Below, piece after piece: positions 43,065 through 56,320 of a DNA stretch of 64,000 nt. A program made the translations under genes and the position numbers. A model generated the notes under the pieces. The model did not search any database. It was not told the origin of the DNA and saw only the letters and a program-made list of their open reading frames with translations. The DNA lies in contig JAQFWX010000004.1 in assembly GCA_027605045.1 (NCBI GenBank), positions 2,800,683 through 2,864,682 of the forward strand, written 5' to 3'. The DNA is from Phallus indusiatus. Lineage: Eukaryota; Basidiomycota; Agaricomycetes; Phallales; Phallaceae. Numbering within the stretch: the stretch's first letter is position 1; each line of letters opens with the position of its first letter.

Positions 43065-45835
43065 GATCCTACATTGTCTTGAGGAATATTCAACTGGAAA
43101 GTATAAAAAAGGGAGCTTGGAAGGGGATAGATATGAGGCTGAGTATAAAAAACATTTGGTTCGACTGGAAAAGTATGAGACAACAAAGCGAGAGCACTGT
43201 CATGAGTTACAGAAGAATATATACACTACGGGAATGTGAGTCCAAAACGATTGTCAACGTACATATTCTCAATCCCACGCTGCATAGGGCTTTGCTGAAT
43301 GTTATTGTTGACGTTGATGACGACTTCATCATTGATAGCTCAGACGAAATGTTGCCGGAATCACAATAGAAATTTTTAGTTACTCACACGATCAATGTAT
43401 AAAGAATAATAGATTTTTTTCAGTCCAAATTAAATAAAAAAAGCGAAGCAAATCATATTATTAGGCAACAACAGGAAACCGGTATGACTCAGGCAGTCTA
43501 GGAACCTACAACAGTCTAGGAGCATGCAACGGTCTGGGACACTCTGGGAACATGGGACAGCCTGGACACAGTCCGACACACAATGGTCTCACTAGTCCGC
43601 ACCTTTTTCGTCGGAGTCTAGGACTTCCAAGACACGCCAATGTTGTCAAAATTATCCTGCCGGCCATAGTGAGCCAGACCGTCTCTGACCGTCTCCGGCC
43701 ATCCGGGCAGACATGCCCAGATTACTGATGAATGTCAAGCGTCTTTCTCATCTTGTCACTCCAGTAATGACACGAGATGGAATGACCATTTATGATGGGT
43801 TCCGGCGATTATCCAGTTCATCCCGACATTTGCCTGAGGTCCACGATTCGGTAGGTAGTTGTCATTCTGCGTGTTTCGGTATCAACCTACTTATTCATAG
43901 CCCATAAAAAGGACAACAAAAATATATCGGTGGCTTCATCTAAAGTCGGAAACAGGGCCAAATACTTATTCTCATTGAGGGGTGGGTGTAGGCGCAAAAA
44001 TAACGTCCGAATCAGCGCGGTCAAAGGCGTTATATGTAAAGCTCCAGAAGGACACCAGCTCCGAAGCAGGTATACTCATCTTTGGGATTTGGATATTAGT
44101 CCTTCAGAAACTGGAACTCGCGAAACTGTAGATCGTTTGAACGGGAGAAAAGATGTATTGTAACGCATTGTGAAATTCCTTAAAAGTCCACCAAGCAAGA
44201 ACGATTATTCGTCGGGTGATTGGTGGATTTGTATCATTAATTTGACGACGAAGTCATGAGGTTCAAAAAATAAGCTGGGCTTACTTGTTACAATACGTTC
44301 TGTAGGTTTTCCTATCATAAATCAAATTAAACATAAAAATTAGACGATACAATAAAAACATACCCTTTTTTGACACCCAACACTTGTAGTAATACGTCTT
44401 CGGGTAAGATTCTTGCACCCCGTACATAACATATTTCCTCTCTCTGAGCATGATGACCTCCGACACTTTTGAGGTGGCCCAACGGTGATCGTGTCTGCTA
44501 ACGCTGGAATACTCTGCATTGTGAAGATAAACAGTGCAGTATTATAGTAGTATTTGTGTCTTGTAACTCGCAATGAACCAGATAATTCAACGGGGTGTCT
44601 AGAGGACGGAATTGTTAAAATTGCGCGTGCTTATTATATAGCAAGTTACTCTAGAACATTGGGACAATGTGATAAACATGAAGAAGGAAAAGTTTGTGAT
44701 ATGTATACCTTGTGGACAGCGGTCGTCAGAACCAAGTGACTGAAAATGATCATTAGACTTGTCCTCAAAAAAAAAACAGCCCAGTGGTACGGACCGAACA
44801 GAGCGAAAATACACAATTTAATCCATAATCAATGCCGAATAGTGGAAGTGGATTCATTTTCCACAAGTTGAGTAATACTAAATTATCCGGCCTGTTCCCT
44901 ACTGTCGACGCCCGAGTCTCGACAAGAATAATCAGAACACTGGTGTAAATTTGAAGTGACAGTTATATCGCTGATAATAATAATAATTTTATACGAAGAT
45001 CCTGGAAATTCACCCTCAGCTTTCAGCCCCTACTAAGTTCGAATTTGGGGTCTTCATAAGTCTCCACCGACACTAGGACCAATTCTCGGAAGAATACTTG
45101 TTATTAGTGTGATATATATGTTTAATGACGACAGAGACGCCTTGTCTGACTTCGCTCCGCTCAAGAACACATCTCTTTAAGTTCGAGGCGCCATCTTGCC
45201 ATATTCAATTCGAACCTTTATCTAAGCACTTCTCATTGGCACAGCTTTATTAATAGGGTCGTGTTTGTCTGACAGGTCTTACCTATGTCTTCAAGTTGGA
45301 TATTGCTCGTCTCCTCAACTGAGACCGTGAAACCATTATGGACGAGCAACTCGGAAAGGCTAAGCAGGAGTCGCAGAATTAGCGCTGAAGTTGTCACACA
45401 TCTTTCCCGAAACCCTAAACCTGACACGAACGGAGAAGCCACCGCAAGAATGATATTTGACCGCGACAACGAATCAAGGTCTTTCAAAGAGCGGAGAAGA
45501 GGTATGTTTCTTTGAGAACAAAGGGCGATTTACTAATGTGGTAGGTCAGATCGGCGACTATGCTTAAAAATTAGGAGGATCGTTTTCCCATAATTGCCAT
45601 GCTGCTGTGCCTTGACATTGCTTTACTCATCCCATAATAACTACTGGCCTATCATCCACTCGGATAAACGTTCCACTTGAGGCTAGTGTTGTGGAAGCTT
45701 TTGCCAAAAATTTTCATATGACATTTACTTGCTGTTTTACTACTGGTCACCGGTCATGCGATCATGGATTGGATTCTGACTCAATGTTACATCCTGAAGC
45801 TTCAGTCGACGTCAGTGATTTGGACATCCTATCTG
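43065..45835. other. Intergenic stretch between the transposon island and the P450 gene
   Basis: I see no supported gene. ORFs here are short, lack recognisable motifs and do not extend by splicing. 43491-43585 has a degenerate tandem pattern with TCTAGGA/TCTGGGA cores. The right end holds the P450 promoter. Confidence 0.6.
43491..43585. repeat. Degenerate short tandem repeat
   Basis: CAGTCTAGGA, CAGTCTAGGA, CGGTCTGGGA, CTCTGGGA and CAGCCTGGA recur every 14-18 bp. A further GTCTAGGA occurs near 43615. Origin unknown. Confidence 0.45.
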
Positions 45836-45843
45836 TATAAATA
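45836..45843 (+). promoter_or_regulatory. Likely TATA box of the P450 gene
   Basis: TATAAATA lies 74 bp before the ATG at 45910, a usual distance for this type of fungal gene. Confidence 0.55.
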
Positions 45844-45909
45844 CCGTGGGCATTTTAAGTTCGGCCTGATTTAAGACAGGCAACCAACCCGTTTGCTTCT
45901 TTTCACGCA

Positions 45910-48089
45910 ATGCTGTACACCACTTTAGACTTCTCATTGGTTTTCGTATGCTTGGTTCTCACTGTATACTTATACTTCGGTCGATCGAGGATTCCCAATG
46001 GTGCGTTCGAAACAGATTCAGGTTCGTGTTTGTGGGTGAACTTTTCGTGATAATTAGGCCTTCGATCACCTCCTGGCCCTACTGGAAAGCCAATAATTGG
46101 AAATCTTATGGACCTTCAGTCAGGTGAAAAACCGGAATACGTCACCTATGCAGAACTGGCAAGAAAATACGGTGTGTATCTATGCATATCTCCCCTTCTG
46201 AAAATTGATAGATTGACTCTGGTTTAGGTGATCTCGTTTATCTCAAAGTTTTCGGCAAATCAATTTTGATTGTGAATTCGTACGAATTGGCACATGAGCT
46301 TTTCGACAAACGCGGGTCGATTTATTCTGATCGCATGGTGACACCCATGCTGCACGACTTGTAAATAATAGGGGTTGTTCAAAACTAAAAATTCAAATCA
46401 CTTATTATCTGGCTTTTCAGAACCCACTTTGGATACACTGCGTTGCTGACGATGCCGTACTCGGAAAAGGTAACTCGCCAACGGGCTATCATACATGACT
46501 TCATCTCTGCGAAGAAAGTACCCAAGCATTGGGATATGCTGGAAGAGACAGCCAGGTCGAACAAAGTCCCTTTTACTTCCAGTAACGTATTTACATGAGT
46601 CGATTTTCAGAACATTCCTCTGCAACCTACATCTCGATCCAGACAACTTGTATGGACACATTAGACATGCATTAGGTGCCTCTATAATAGAGGTAAAGCA
46701 TTCATAATCCAGAGAAAATATGTCCAGTGATAATATATCTTCTTTCTGTAGATGGTGTACGGTATCAAAACTCGTATCAAGAACGATCCTTTGGTGGAGC
46801 TAGCTGAAGAAACAACGGCATGCTTGGGGACAGCTTTACTTCCTGGGTCATACGTCGTTGACTTTTTACCGATATGTATGTATGCTCTTATTTTTTTCGA
46901 AAAAAATTACTTAGAGCTTGCCCAACATAGTGAAGTATCTTCCTTCCCGGTTTCCCGGTTTGAAATTTCCCAAAGTGGCTGCAAGGTTAAACAATCTCTA
47001 CCTGAACATGATGGAACGCCCTTTCGGGGCTGTTGAAGAATTGTTTGCACGTCCAGTATGTTGTGTGCGGAGAGTTCTTACTGACTCTATAATATGTTTA
47101 GGAATCCGGACAAGCTAGGCCTTCATTGGTTACGAATTACCTGGAAAAGCTCCAGATTGAGTCTTCATCAGCAGAAGACAAGACAACTATGCAACAAGTA
47201 GCAACCACGCTTTACCTTGGGGGAATTGATACGGTATGTTTTTTCCTATCGGATATGTACGCGAATGCTATTTTGACTTTACTCTTTTTAGACGGATGTC
47301 GCGTTGCAGATTTTCTTCCTCATAATAGGAATACATCCGGAAGTTCAAGAAAAAGCTCAGGAAGAATTGGACAGAGTGGTCGGGAAGGATAATCTGCCCT
47401 CATTCCGTAATCAAAAAGATCTCCCATATATCAGTGCTATTTGCAAAGAGGTGCTACGATGGCATACAATCGGACCTTTTGGTATGCCCCACCGTCTGAT
47501 GCAGGATGATATCGTTGGAGAATATTTCATACCGAAAGGAACCTTGGTTTTCGGAAATACTAGGTTTGACGAACTTAAAAATTGTTTTGAATTATTGCGT
47601 CTTGATTCAAACCTCAACTGCAGGACACTTCTTCGGTCAACGAGTAAATATGGACCAGATGCCGACCAGTTTAGACCTGAAAGATTTTTGAACGAAAAAA
47701 TGGACTTCCCGGACGTTGCTTTCGGATATGGAAGACGGTAAGATTTTTTTTTAAAAGATCAAGTGTTAGTTGCTCATGCTTCGGTAGAATCTGTCCTGGC
47801 CGATATTTCGCCGAGGCGGGGCTTTTTATTACGATTGCATCCTCATTACATTTATTCAATATATCCGCCTCCGACGACAAAGCAGTACGAGACATAATTA
47901 AAAATGATCTGTTTAAGAAGGGCGCTCTCGCGTGAGTATTTCTTCGTTGACACCTGATACATACATTCAGAGGATTCAGACTAACATGCATATAGACCAC
48001 CGGCAGTGCCTTATCGCTGTAAATTTGAAATTCGCCCCGGCCTAGAAGAAACCATGCAGCAAGTCCTGAACAACGAATCGGCAAAATAA
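45910..48089 (+). CDS. Cytochrome P450 monooxygenase (526 aa, 12 exons)
   Basis: Haem-thiolate enzyme, probably membrane-anchored in the endoplasmic reticulum, with unknown substrate. Exons: 45910-46021, 46058-46171, 46228-46360, 46421-46555, 46611-46692, 46752-46875, 46931-47055, 47102-47233, 47292-47563, 47624-47737, 47788-47931, 47996-48089. The lengths add to 527 codons with no stop. An N-terminal hydrophobic anchor (residues about 5-25) is followed by the proline hinge PPGPTGKPIIGN, I-helix GGIDTT, K-helix ExxR in KEVLRW, PERF (FRPERFL), and the haem loop FGYGRRICPG with the cysteine ligand. The fourth intron uses GTCGAA; this choice restores TFLCNLHLDPDNLYGHIRH. Length and motifs are normal for fungal microsomal P450s. 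The gene looks intact. Confidence 0.95.
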
Positions 48090-48895
48090 GGCCAGTAAGA
48101 ATGATATGTATGCATATTTGTTATCACAAAACGTTTCACATGATTTCTTTCTCTACTTCTCGGGGCCTTGGCGGCGGGAGCTTGAGCCATCCCGAAGACC
48201 CCTTGGAGCCAATTCAATTCAAAATTAGATGGTGACCTCGGTGCAAGTGGATTTCCACGTTTTCTGGTATAATCGTGTGACAGCGGTCAATCCTGACGCA
48301 TGTTTCAAGTTCTTGATGCTGCACAAAAAGTCATGCTCAAATTACGGCTGAAAAACAATTATAAAATTGTGATGTTCTAGCCTGAAGCCTGCGTTGAATT
48401 TGAATAGGAGAACACCGGATCCTACTTACCGTGATCCTGAAAATCTTTGTCATGTTACTGGTGAGATTCCCCGATCGTGATAGCTACCGGCCGTGCATAT
48501 GTTTGTATGCTATATGTATGAGAGGGACCTAGGGAGAGCCGTCTGAGATTGAATATCTCCCTAAATATCTCAGAGATTATGGGAGAGCTTTGAAAAGGCA
48601 CTTGTTGTTTAACAACATTTTGGGCTTATTTGCCGCATGGGTTGAGTCGCTGATTGAATAGCTGTCAATGTACTCCGCTTTTTCGTTACGGTCCAGGAAC
48701 GTCTATCGCTATCGTCCTCACTATCCCATGTATGGTGGTTTTGAAGTATTATCTATTCCTAGCAGCCGATACTCATCTTATCAAGTAACGAGAGCGTCGT
48801 TCAAAATACCGCATTGAATAAAATTTATTTGCGTGCCCAATTATAGTTACAACGAAGCGTGGGTATCAAAAGTAAAAAAGGTTCAGTGTTCAGAT
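48090..48895. other. Convergent 3' intergenic stretch
   Basis: This lies between the P450 stop and the lipase stop. It has no supported ORF. AGGGAGA...TCTCCCT (about 48530-48562) is a weak inverted repeat. Confidence 0.55.
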
Positions 48896-50948
48896 TTAAT
48901 TCCCGTAAGAAGAAAAGTCAAATTCAAAATGATCCCAGTCTAGATCTATGTAAAGTCTCTGCAGCCCTTGGATCCCTATTCGTTTATTTGGGTATTGGAG
49001 CGCCCTCTCGATCTGGTCGGGTATATTCAATGTCCTCTGTGATAAAGGATAGACAAAAAGTAAGAACAAAAAGCTCGTAGTAAATGTGATGAACTTGCCT
49101 AATAATTTCATAAAGCACCATTCTACAGACTCAGCCGCCCAGTAGAAATCGCAATGCTAGAAGGTGCTTGAGTTTGGTTTTACTTTGAATTCGAACACAC
49201 ATACTCACCTCTGAGTCTTTCAATTCTTCAACTCGCAAAAGCGTTACTCCCGTTTCTTGTTCTTTCAGTCTTTTAATAAGTTTTTGAGCATCTACGAGAT
49301 AGTCCTTCCCGCCAATCCACAAGCTCAGAGGCGGTAGGCTACATGTCGTAGTACCTGTCTCTGGGTTATTAATAGACCACCATGTCTTTCGTGTATCGTC
49401 CATGGTGCATCCTCGTTCTGCAAAGCCGCCTTTACCACACCACCAAAAGATACTTGCACTACTGACGGTTGTAGGGGTAAATCGAAACATTTTGGTTTTT
49501 CTTCTTAGTAGCCAGTTAGCATCTGTCCATTCAAAAAGGTATGCGAACATTATGTATGCCATTGTAGCGAAGATTTTGGCGGGTACGTAGTTGTACGAGA
49601 CCTGCATTATTGGAAGGAAATCCAACACACCTTTATATTGGAAAGAGATGAGAAGAGTATTCTGACATGATATTCTTTATCATACCAAATAATCTTATCC
49701 ATGCAGTCCATTCTAGACGTCTCAAACTTCGAAATAGCAGACTTTGAGTTAAGGTTCCAGCATATACTGCGGGCCCCAAGGCAACAAAACACGACAGTTT
49801 CTCCCCAATTGATGGATGCATGCCTTCTGATAACGAAATAAACGCTATGCCATTGCCTTGAGAATGGCCGATAAAGGCAATCTAAAGCAAAGATGTTTTT
49901 TAGTCACGATGACAATAAAAAAAAGAAAAGAGTGACAATTCGACCTTGTCATAACCTGTCACATCTCGTACGTAGTCTACTAAAGCGGGGAAATCATATT
50001 CTGCCAGGTCTTTTATCGTCCAGTTCCAAAAACGAGGATCTGAGCGCGAAAGCGTGCGATGTCCCATGTTGAACACGCTTCTTGTATTTCCGAGAAATAC
50101 TTGATATCCGCTGAAGAACAGTCGTCAAGAAAGAAGAGACGAAATCTGAAGGAGCTTAAGTTACCCTTGTTCAGATAACCAAAAGGCAAGAGACCGTTCC
50201 TCCGAGGTTATGAAAGATCCAGAGCTTTGAAACAGACCATGGAGGATGAGAACAGGAAAGCCGCCTAAAGATAAATGAGTAAAGAGACGGCAAATCAGAG
50301 TACAGAAGTCAAAACAAACCCTTTCCGTGTTCGTTTAGCTTATGCTTTGGATTGACTACGCGATGAACTCTTGATTATAAACAAGGTGAGCGATCATAAG
50401 AGACTTTTGCGAAAGAAATAAAACCTAAGGATGTAACCATCAGCTGTTTCAACCTGTTCGTCAATGATATCTTGACCAATTGCTTGAGCATAGTGCTGCA
50501 CTTGTTTCACGACCTTCTCCGTCTTTGCCAACTGGGGATTGTCCCATTCATATCGTTGAGGTGGCCTTGATGAAGATCGAGCTGGCATGTGATGAATTAA
50601 ATGAAGCAAAGAGGCCCATGCTACCACGCCAAACAAGAAGATAGAAGACACGATAGTTGAAAAAGTCTGGGCGATGCAGAGGGACAAACGACTGCGCATG
50701 GATGGCTGAAAGGCTGGTGTGCGATGCAGAGTTGGAATTACCGTTACGGTGCTTCGCGAAGAGGGTATGACTATGGCTTGAATGGAGGTTTGAGAGGGTG
50801 CGGTGTGTCTTGGTGTTTGTGTGGTGGTTGTGGTTGTGGCCGCTTGAACGACATCGTGCTGCATAGGCACTCTTTCGGTCGAACCATATGAACGTGGCAC
50901 CGGAGCCTTTACGAGAGAAGTCTGTGCTGTTGAGTCCAAAGAGTCCAT
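48896..50948 (-). CDS. Acid-lipase-family lipase / steryl ester hydrolase (578 aa, 7 exons)
   Basis: Alpha/beta hydrolase expected to split triacylglycerols or sterol esters at a membrane. Exons on the minus strand: 50948-50405, 50367-50320, 50264-50165, 50110-49945, 49881-49686, 49630-49209, 49156-48896; they sum to 579 codons. The N-terminus is Ser/Thr-rich with a membrane segment near residues 92-115 (TIVSSIFLFGVVAWASLLHLI), then the lipase-associated motif VETADGYILRFYFFRK. The oxyanion region is LILHGL. The nucleophile elbow is GHSQG. The acid is probably the Asp in GGKDYLVD, and the histidine is in HCDFYWA. This layout matches yeast Tgl1/Yeh-type enzymes. The tail after the His exon has a hydrophobic run (FITFTTSFLFLLFVYPL). 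It keeps frame but could partly be an unrecognised 3' intron. Confidence 0.92.
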
Positions 50949-51276
50949 AGCTACTACAAGTCAGAATAATTTCGCGGTCGTGGTGTTGGGAATTAAGAAT
51001 TTAGGAAGTCTGGACCTTATACACCATCTTTGATACCCGAAACACTTCTATTTCTGTATTCTGAGTTATCAATACAGAAAGGGCATAATTCTTTGGCTTA
51101 CCTATAATGAACTTTTCCGGCTCATTGCCATTTGTCCAACTGTCCACTGTGCAGGGCTATACACTGGGCAATTGCGTAGTGGGAATCGATGACTAAGCTG
51201 AGGACATCCGACTTCGTATATAGCCAGCTCATTGCATTAACTTTTCTTATCCTTATTCTCAAATCCCCACAAGATA
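50949..51276. promoter_or_regulatory. Shared divergent promoter region (lipase and fimbrin)
   Basis: 328 bp separate the two start codons, so both promoters must lie here or overlap the 5' ends. CT-rich stretches precede the fimbrin ATG. No confident TATA box was seen. Confidence 0.5.
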
Positions 51277-53659
51277 ATGGAAGCAATTCGTCTTCAAAAG
51301 AAATTTCCGCAGGTTACTCGCGAAGAAATGCTAGATCTGATCAACCGCTTCAAGTGCGTCTTATAATACCTCTGTCTTTCGCTTAGATCTTTCATCGTTC
51401 TCAACCACGAATTTAATACAGTCAGATCGATACAGACAGTCCCGGCCGGGTTTCCAAACCTGCTGCAATTTCAGCTTTGCAGGCAAGAGGAGAGTCCTAT
51501 GACGTCGTGCGCGAAACACTAAAGCACGTCAGTGTTGATGCCAGTGGCAAAGTCGAACTGGAAGATTTTGTTGAGGTATGGATTTCTGAGAACACATTGT
51601 GGCTTTTAGCTTATACATACGATAGCTTGCTGCGAAGCTGAAGGAACAAAAATCTTCTTCGATCTTGCAGCAGAAAAAGGGTAGAGTCACTGTTCAAGGA
51701 TCCAACGCCAACGTTAGTCATACTATCAACGAGGATGAAAGAAGCGAATTTACAAATCATATAAACGGGGTTCGTATATTCACAGCGCTGTTACTATTAT
51801 ATATCTCATAATATTGTATTGCCAGATTTTGGAGGGAGATGCAGACGTTGGTGGCCGATTACCCATCCCAACAACAACGATGCAACTCTTCGACGAATGT
51901 CGTGATGGTTTGATCCTTTGCAAACTCATCAACGATTCTGTTCCCGACACGATCGATACTCGTGTCCTGAATAAGCCCACAGCTACTAAACCCTTGAACG
52001 CCTTCCAAATCACTGAAAACAATAACATCGTCATCGCCTCCGCAAAAGCGATCGGTTGTTCAGTTGTCAATATCGGTAGCTCAGATCTTGCAGAAGGTCG
52101 CGAGCATTTGATCCTCGGTCTGATCTGGCAGATTATTCGTCGCGGTCTGTTGGCTAGTGTGGATATCAAGATTCATCCTGAGCTATACCGTCTCTGCGAG
52201 GATGGTGAAACGATTGAGGACCTCTTGAGACTTTCTCCGGATCAGATTTTGCTAAGATGGTTTAACTATCACTTGAAGGCGGCCAAATGGCATAGAAAGT
52301 ATATATTCCTGTTTGAATCCTTCTCTATCTGCAGCTGACCTGAATAACTTTAGAGTGAACAATTTCAGTAAGGACGTAAGCGATGGGGAAAATTACACCG
52401 TTCTTCTCAACCAATTAAAACCGGACCAATGCTCGCGTGCACCTCTTCAGACTAAAGATCTCCGCCAAAGAGCCGAGGAGGTATAGTCTGCTCTATATTT
52501 GCTACAAAATCTTCAATACTAAATGTATGTGTGTAGGTTCTCAAGAACGCAGATGCAATTGGATGCCGCAAATATCTGACACCCCAATCTATGATCTCCG
52601 GAAACCCTCGCCTCAATCTCGCATTCGTGGCTAATTTATTCAACACACACCCCGGACTTGAACCTCTCGACATGCAGGAAGCAAAAGATTTCGGAATTGT
52701 CGAGGACTTTGATGCTGAAGGCGAGCGTGAAGCTCGCGTGTTCACCCTTTGGTTGAATTCTTTGGGTGTTGAGCCGACTGTAGTCAACCTCTTTGAGAAT
52801 TTGAAAGACGGGTTGATTATACTTCAAGCCTTCGACAAGATTGTTCTGGGCAGCGTGCTTTGGAAGAGGGTTAATCAACCTAAAGCAGCTGGTCCCGGTT
52901 TTGTTATCCCTGCGGAAGGAGAAGAGGCCGATGACATGTTGGGCGATTCTCGACCGAGGTTGACACGGTTCAAAGCCGTAGAAAACACCAATTATGCAGT
53001 CGATCTTGCTGTTCAAAACAAGTTGCATATGGTCGGTGTTCAAGGAAGTAATATCGTTGATGGCAATAGAACGTTGGTTCTTGGACTAGTGTGGCAGCTT
53101 ATGAGGTAACCGCTTCATATTAGGTGCTTTTGGTCTTGATTTGATTGTTGCATACAGGTTAAACATTGTTCAAACTTTGTCCTCTTTATCGGGGAAAAAC
53201 CAACCAATCTCAGATACTGAGATCTTGAAATGGGCGAACGCTACCGCACAAAAGAGCAAACATCACGTTAAGACCATTCGGTCATTCAAAGATCCTTATA
53301 TTTCAACTGGCTTATATCTCCTCAACATTTTGGATTCGCTTCAACCCGGTATTGTCGACTTTAGCTTAGCTACCGATGTCACCGAAACTGGCGATTACGA
53401 AGTACGCAGACAAAACGGTATGTGTTGTTGCAATATTCGATCTTTCAGTTCCGGATTTGACGATTGTATATAAAGCCAAACTCGCCATATCCATTGCGCG
53501 TAAGATGAATGCTCTTATTTTTATCGTTCCAGAAGATATTGTAGACGTCCGGCCTCGTCTGGTATGTGTTTCATCGCCAAGTTGCTATCATCAAACATAC
53601 TGACCTTGTTATAGATTCTGACATTCGTCGCCAGTTTAATGAGTCTTCAGCAACGCTGA
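51277..53659 (+). CDS. SAC6: Fimbrin, actin-bundling protein (644 aa, 9 exons)
   Basis: Cross-links actin filaments in patches and cables and supports endocytosis and polar growth. Exons: 51277-51353, 51422-51575, 51626-51769, 51826-52298, 52354-52480, 52537-53105, 53158-53417, 53476-53561, 53615-53659; total 645 codons. The N-terminus MEAIRLQKKFPQVTREEM leads into an EF-hand-like region (IDTDSPGRVS, DASGKVELEDF). Four calponin-homology domains in two actin-binding modules follow: for example GLILCKLINDSVPDTID with LILGLIWQIIR, and GLIILQAFDKI with LVLGLVWQLMR. The C-terminus is LTFVASLMSLQQR. Length matches yeast Sac6 and fission yeast Fim1. Highly conserved and intact. Confidence 0.97.
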
Positions 53660-53832
53660 ACGTCTGGAGTGTTTTTCTCTCACAGGCATTTCTGTAAACA
53701 TAACCTAATTATAAGTAAAAACCAGGCAAACGACCAGTAATATGTTTTGAGTAGTAACAATAGTAACATTAGGACATGTATTTGAAAATTGAAATGAAGT
53801 ACAAGAAGGTTGAAATATAATTACAAACTATT

Positions 53833-56117
53833 TCATTTTTTCTCGTATTTTGTCTGGAGAACTGTATCCTCCCAAACATTCCGAATACCAGACTGCCACA
53901 CCTGTGTTTCTCTTTCTAATCTGACAATATCCTCCCGCACTTGATTCCCAACCATTCCACCTTCATTCTCCCTTCCAAAGCCAATTTTCAAACTCTCGAG
54001 AGCGCGTTTGGACGTTTCCAAAGCCAACGCAAGTCGTCGCGGTCCTCTTGGTGGAAAATCAAACGCATTAGTGTGAGACGACTCCGGCGGTTCATCCACA
54101 GCCAACAGTTTCGCTAGTTCGGCGAGTGCGATACCTAAGATTGGATGACCTTCTTCGAGAATGGTGGTTAATCCCGTTACGACAAGACCCGCTGTGCGTA
54201 TTGCCTCGTCCAGAATTTTGCCTTCTTCATTTAAATTTGCTATCAGTAGAGCCTGATGAAGTCGGAGAATGTTTAAATAAGGGTGTGCAGAAGGTGGGAG
54301 GTCGTTTGAGAGGAGCGGGATAATGTTTGTTGTGATTTTGAGTGCTTGCTCGGGATCTGTTGTCATGATAAAGGTGTTAATGATGATGAAGATCGCATCT
54401 AACATTTCCCCAGGGAAAAGAACGGACCGGAGTACTGGATTTTGAAAGCTTTATCGAGTGCTTCTTGCCCAACGCGTCTTTTGTCCTCCAGTTTAGTCAT
54501 TGCGTTCGAAGAGTATGTGACATTACAGGATAAACAACTCCAAATGGAACCTGTTCAACCAGGATATAAAAATAAAACATAAGCTAAAAACGCGTTTCCT
54601 AATGAACAGGAACTCAACGTTGTTTAGGAGGAAACGGTGCGATACATCGTCCACCGCACCCTTTAGGACAAAGCACCACTTCGCGTTGATCTGGTTGTGA
54701 CGACCCTGATTCTGCTTTATCACCGCAAAGAGAACAGGTGCATGTGAAATTGTATGTTTCTTTGAGAATTTCCTGACGTTGTGGAGTTGCGAATGTGATA
54801 TCGACATACGAGACCAGAATCTAACATGGATATAAGCCAAGATTGAAGGTTGAAAGCTGGAGAGGGTTGATTAGGACAGTACTTCTTCGTTGGGAGGGAT
54901 ATCTCTCAGTGCAACTACATTTAGAACCGGTTGCTGGCCATGAGCCGAGTTTGAGGAAGAGTTCGACTGCGAATTTGGAAACACGACGACAGCGTTAGGT
55001 TGGCATGAATGATTGAGAAGAGATGCTACGGGGGCTAAACAAACTCCAAGAGAAGATAAAATGGGAGATGTCAATGTGAAAGCGTTAATGGTGAACTTTT
55101 GTTAAAAACGTGTTAGAGTGGAATTGTTCGAGGATGCAGCTATGCGTTAACTTACTCGGGATATGATATCGACAATGTCTCTTGCTGAATGTAGCCCGTA
55201 AGGTTCTAGTTCTGTTGGTGATGTAACGCCAAGATAACGGACCAAGGCGTGAGCTAGCTGAGTAAACGATTCTGTGGCGGATGGTGGTAGAGAAGAACTA
55301 TCTTTGGAATATATGTTTGCAATTTGATGGGAAATGCTCTGATAATTAGCGAGCGAACATACGAGATTGCAAGGCTTGAATTTCTTTCCACTAGAGTTAA
55401 AGTTAGCAATATAGGCGCATTGGTGTGGAAGGATATACATACCCAGGGATTATCGTCCGTTAGAACTTTTCGAGCAAAGAGAATCCTACCCAGTGCTCTA
55501 ACAACTTCAGGAGGCGACGAAGCTTCAGGAGAAGCTGCTATCCAACGATTAATCGCAGAACATTCATTTTTGTGTAATTGCCAATCAGCGTTTTGGCATG
55601 CCTGTAAGATAAAATAATCATTTCTCAGAGCTTTTGTCTTGAAAATAAACATGAAAATAGAACATTTCGCATCATTCCAACTTACCGAAGAGCAATACCA
55701 TACTTGCTTGCATTTCGTGCATCGTTTAAGTGCCGATCCTTCACTGGCAGGTTGAGTACAGTAACTGCAATACGAAGAAAGGTTTGCAATTGATAGAACA
55801 TAAATGAACGGCTTGGTTTTCAAAATGATGCTACCTTCGATGAATATGAAAGTAAGTATGGATATGGATTATTGAGATGATTCACTCTTACCTTTACGTA
55901 TGAAGGTATTAGACCATAAACTCTTTCCTTTCGTGACATCTTTCCGAATAGTTAGGGAAGACGGTAGATCTGCGTATATACCGGCCGTAGCTGCGTCGTG
56001 TTTTGCACTGCCTGATGATTGTCCTTCTTGTGATTTCACGTGGTCGACATTTTCATTTATAAACGTTTTAGACTGCTTGACGTTTCTTTGCGCTTTCTTG
56101 TCTGCAAACACTGACAT
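53833..56117 (-). CDS. SET-domain protein with MYND zinc finger, SMYD-like (589 aa, 9 exons)
   Basis: Probable protein-lysine methyltransferase; the substrate is unknown. Exons on the minus strand: 56117-55892, 55834-55686, 55601-55443, 55390-55363, 55301-55156, 55095-54883, 54820-54619, 54550-54428, 54356-53833; total 590 codons. The SET domain is split as in SMYD proteins: an N-terminal part (LTIRKDVTKGKSLWS), then the MYND finger (CSYC...CTKCKQVWYCS...ACQNADWQLHKNEC), then the catalytic SET core with LLNHSCQPNAVVVF and a post-SET cysteine cluster (FTCTCSLC). The C-terminal part is helical and TPR-like. The intron before DPEQALK and the 28-nt exon 4 were chosen because they keep frame. The start at 56117 is the first ATG. 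It converges with fimbrin 173 bp away. Confidence 0.92.
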
Positions 56118-56320
56118 CAATACTTTAAATCCGCCGCGTTACATCATAACGAGAAGTCACTACTATAGTAGTAATGCCCGGAGGCAACCAGAAAAACTTG
56201 AAAGGTACTTTCTATCTCGACGCACAAACGTCCTGACAAAAAGATTTACATCATGTATCTATGTATATTGTACGTATTAAAAGTCCGCAGTTTGTCCCAA
56301 TTAAATGTAACTAATAGATC

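Noticed and set aside
43040..43369. ORF of 109 codons starting in the B LTR end
   Set aside because: It begins inside LTR sequence, has no motif or splice extension, and its acidic end is not enough support for a gene.
45233..45515. Overlapping ORFs on both strands, one with hydrophobic leucine runs
   Set aside because: Short and isolated, no splice-compatible neighbours, no recognisable family; likely chance.
46566..46610. Alternative donor GTCCCT for P450 intron 4
   Set aside because: It leaves the next exon out of frame; donor GTCGAA at 46556 restores the expected helix sequence.
48859..49080. Plus-strand ORF beginning MGIKSKKGS
   Set aside because: It lies opposite the last lipase exon and has no motif.
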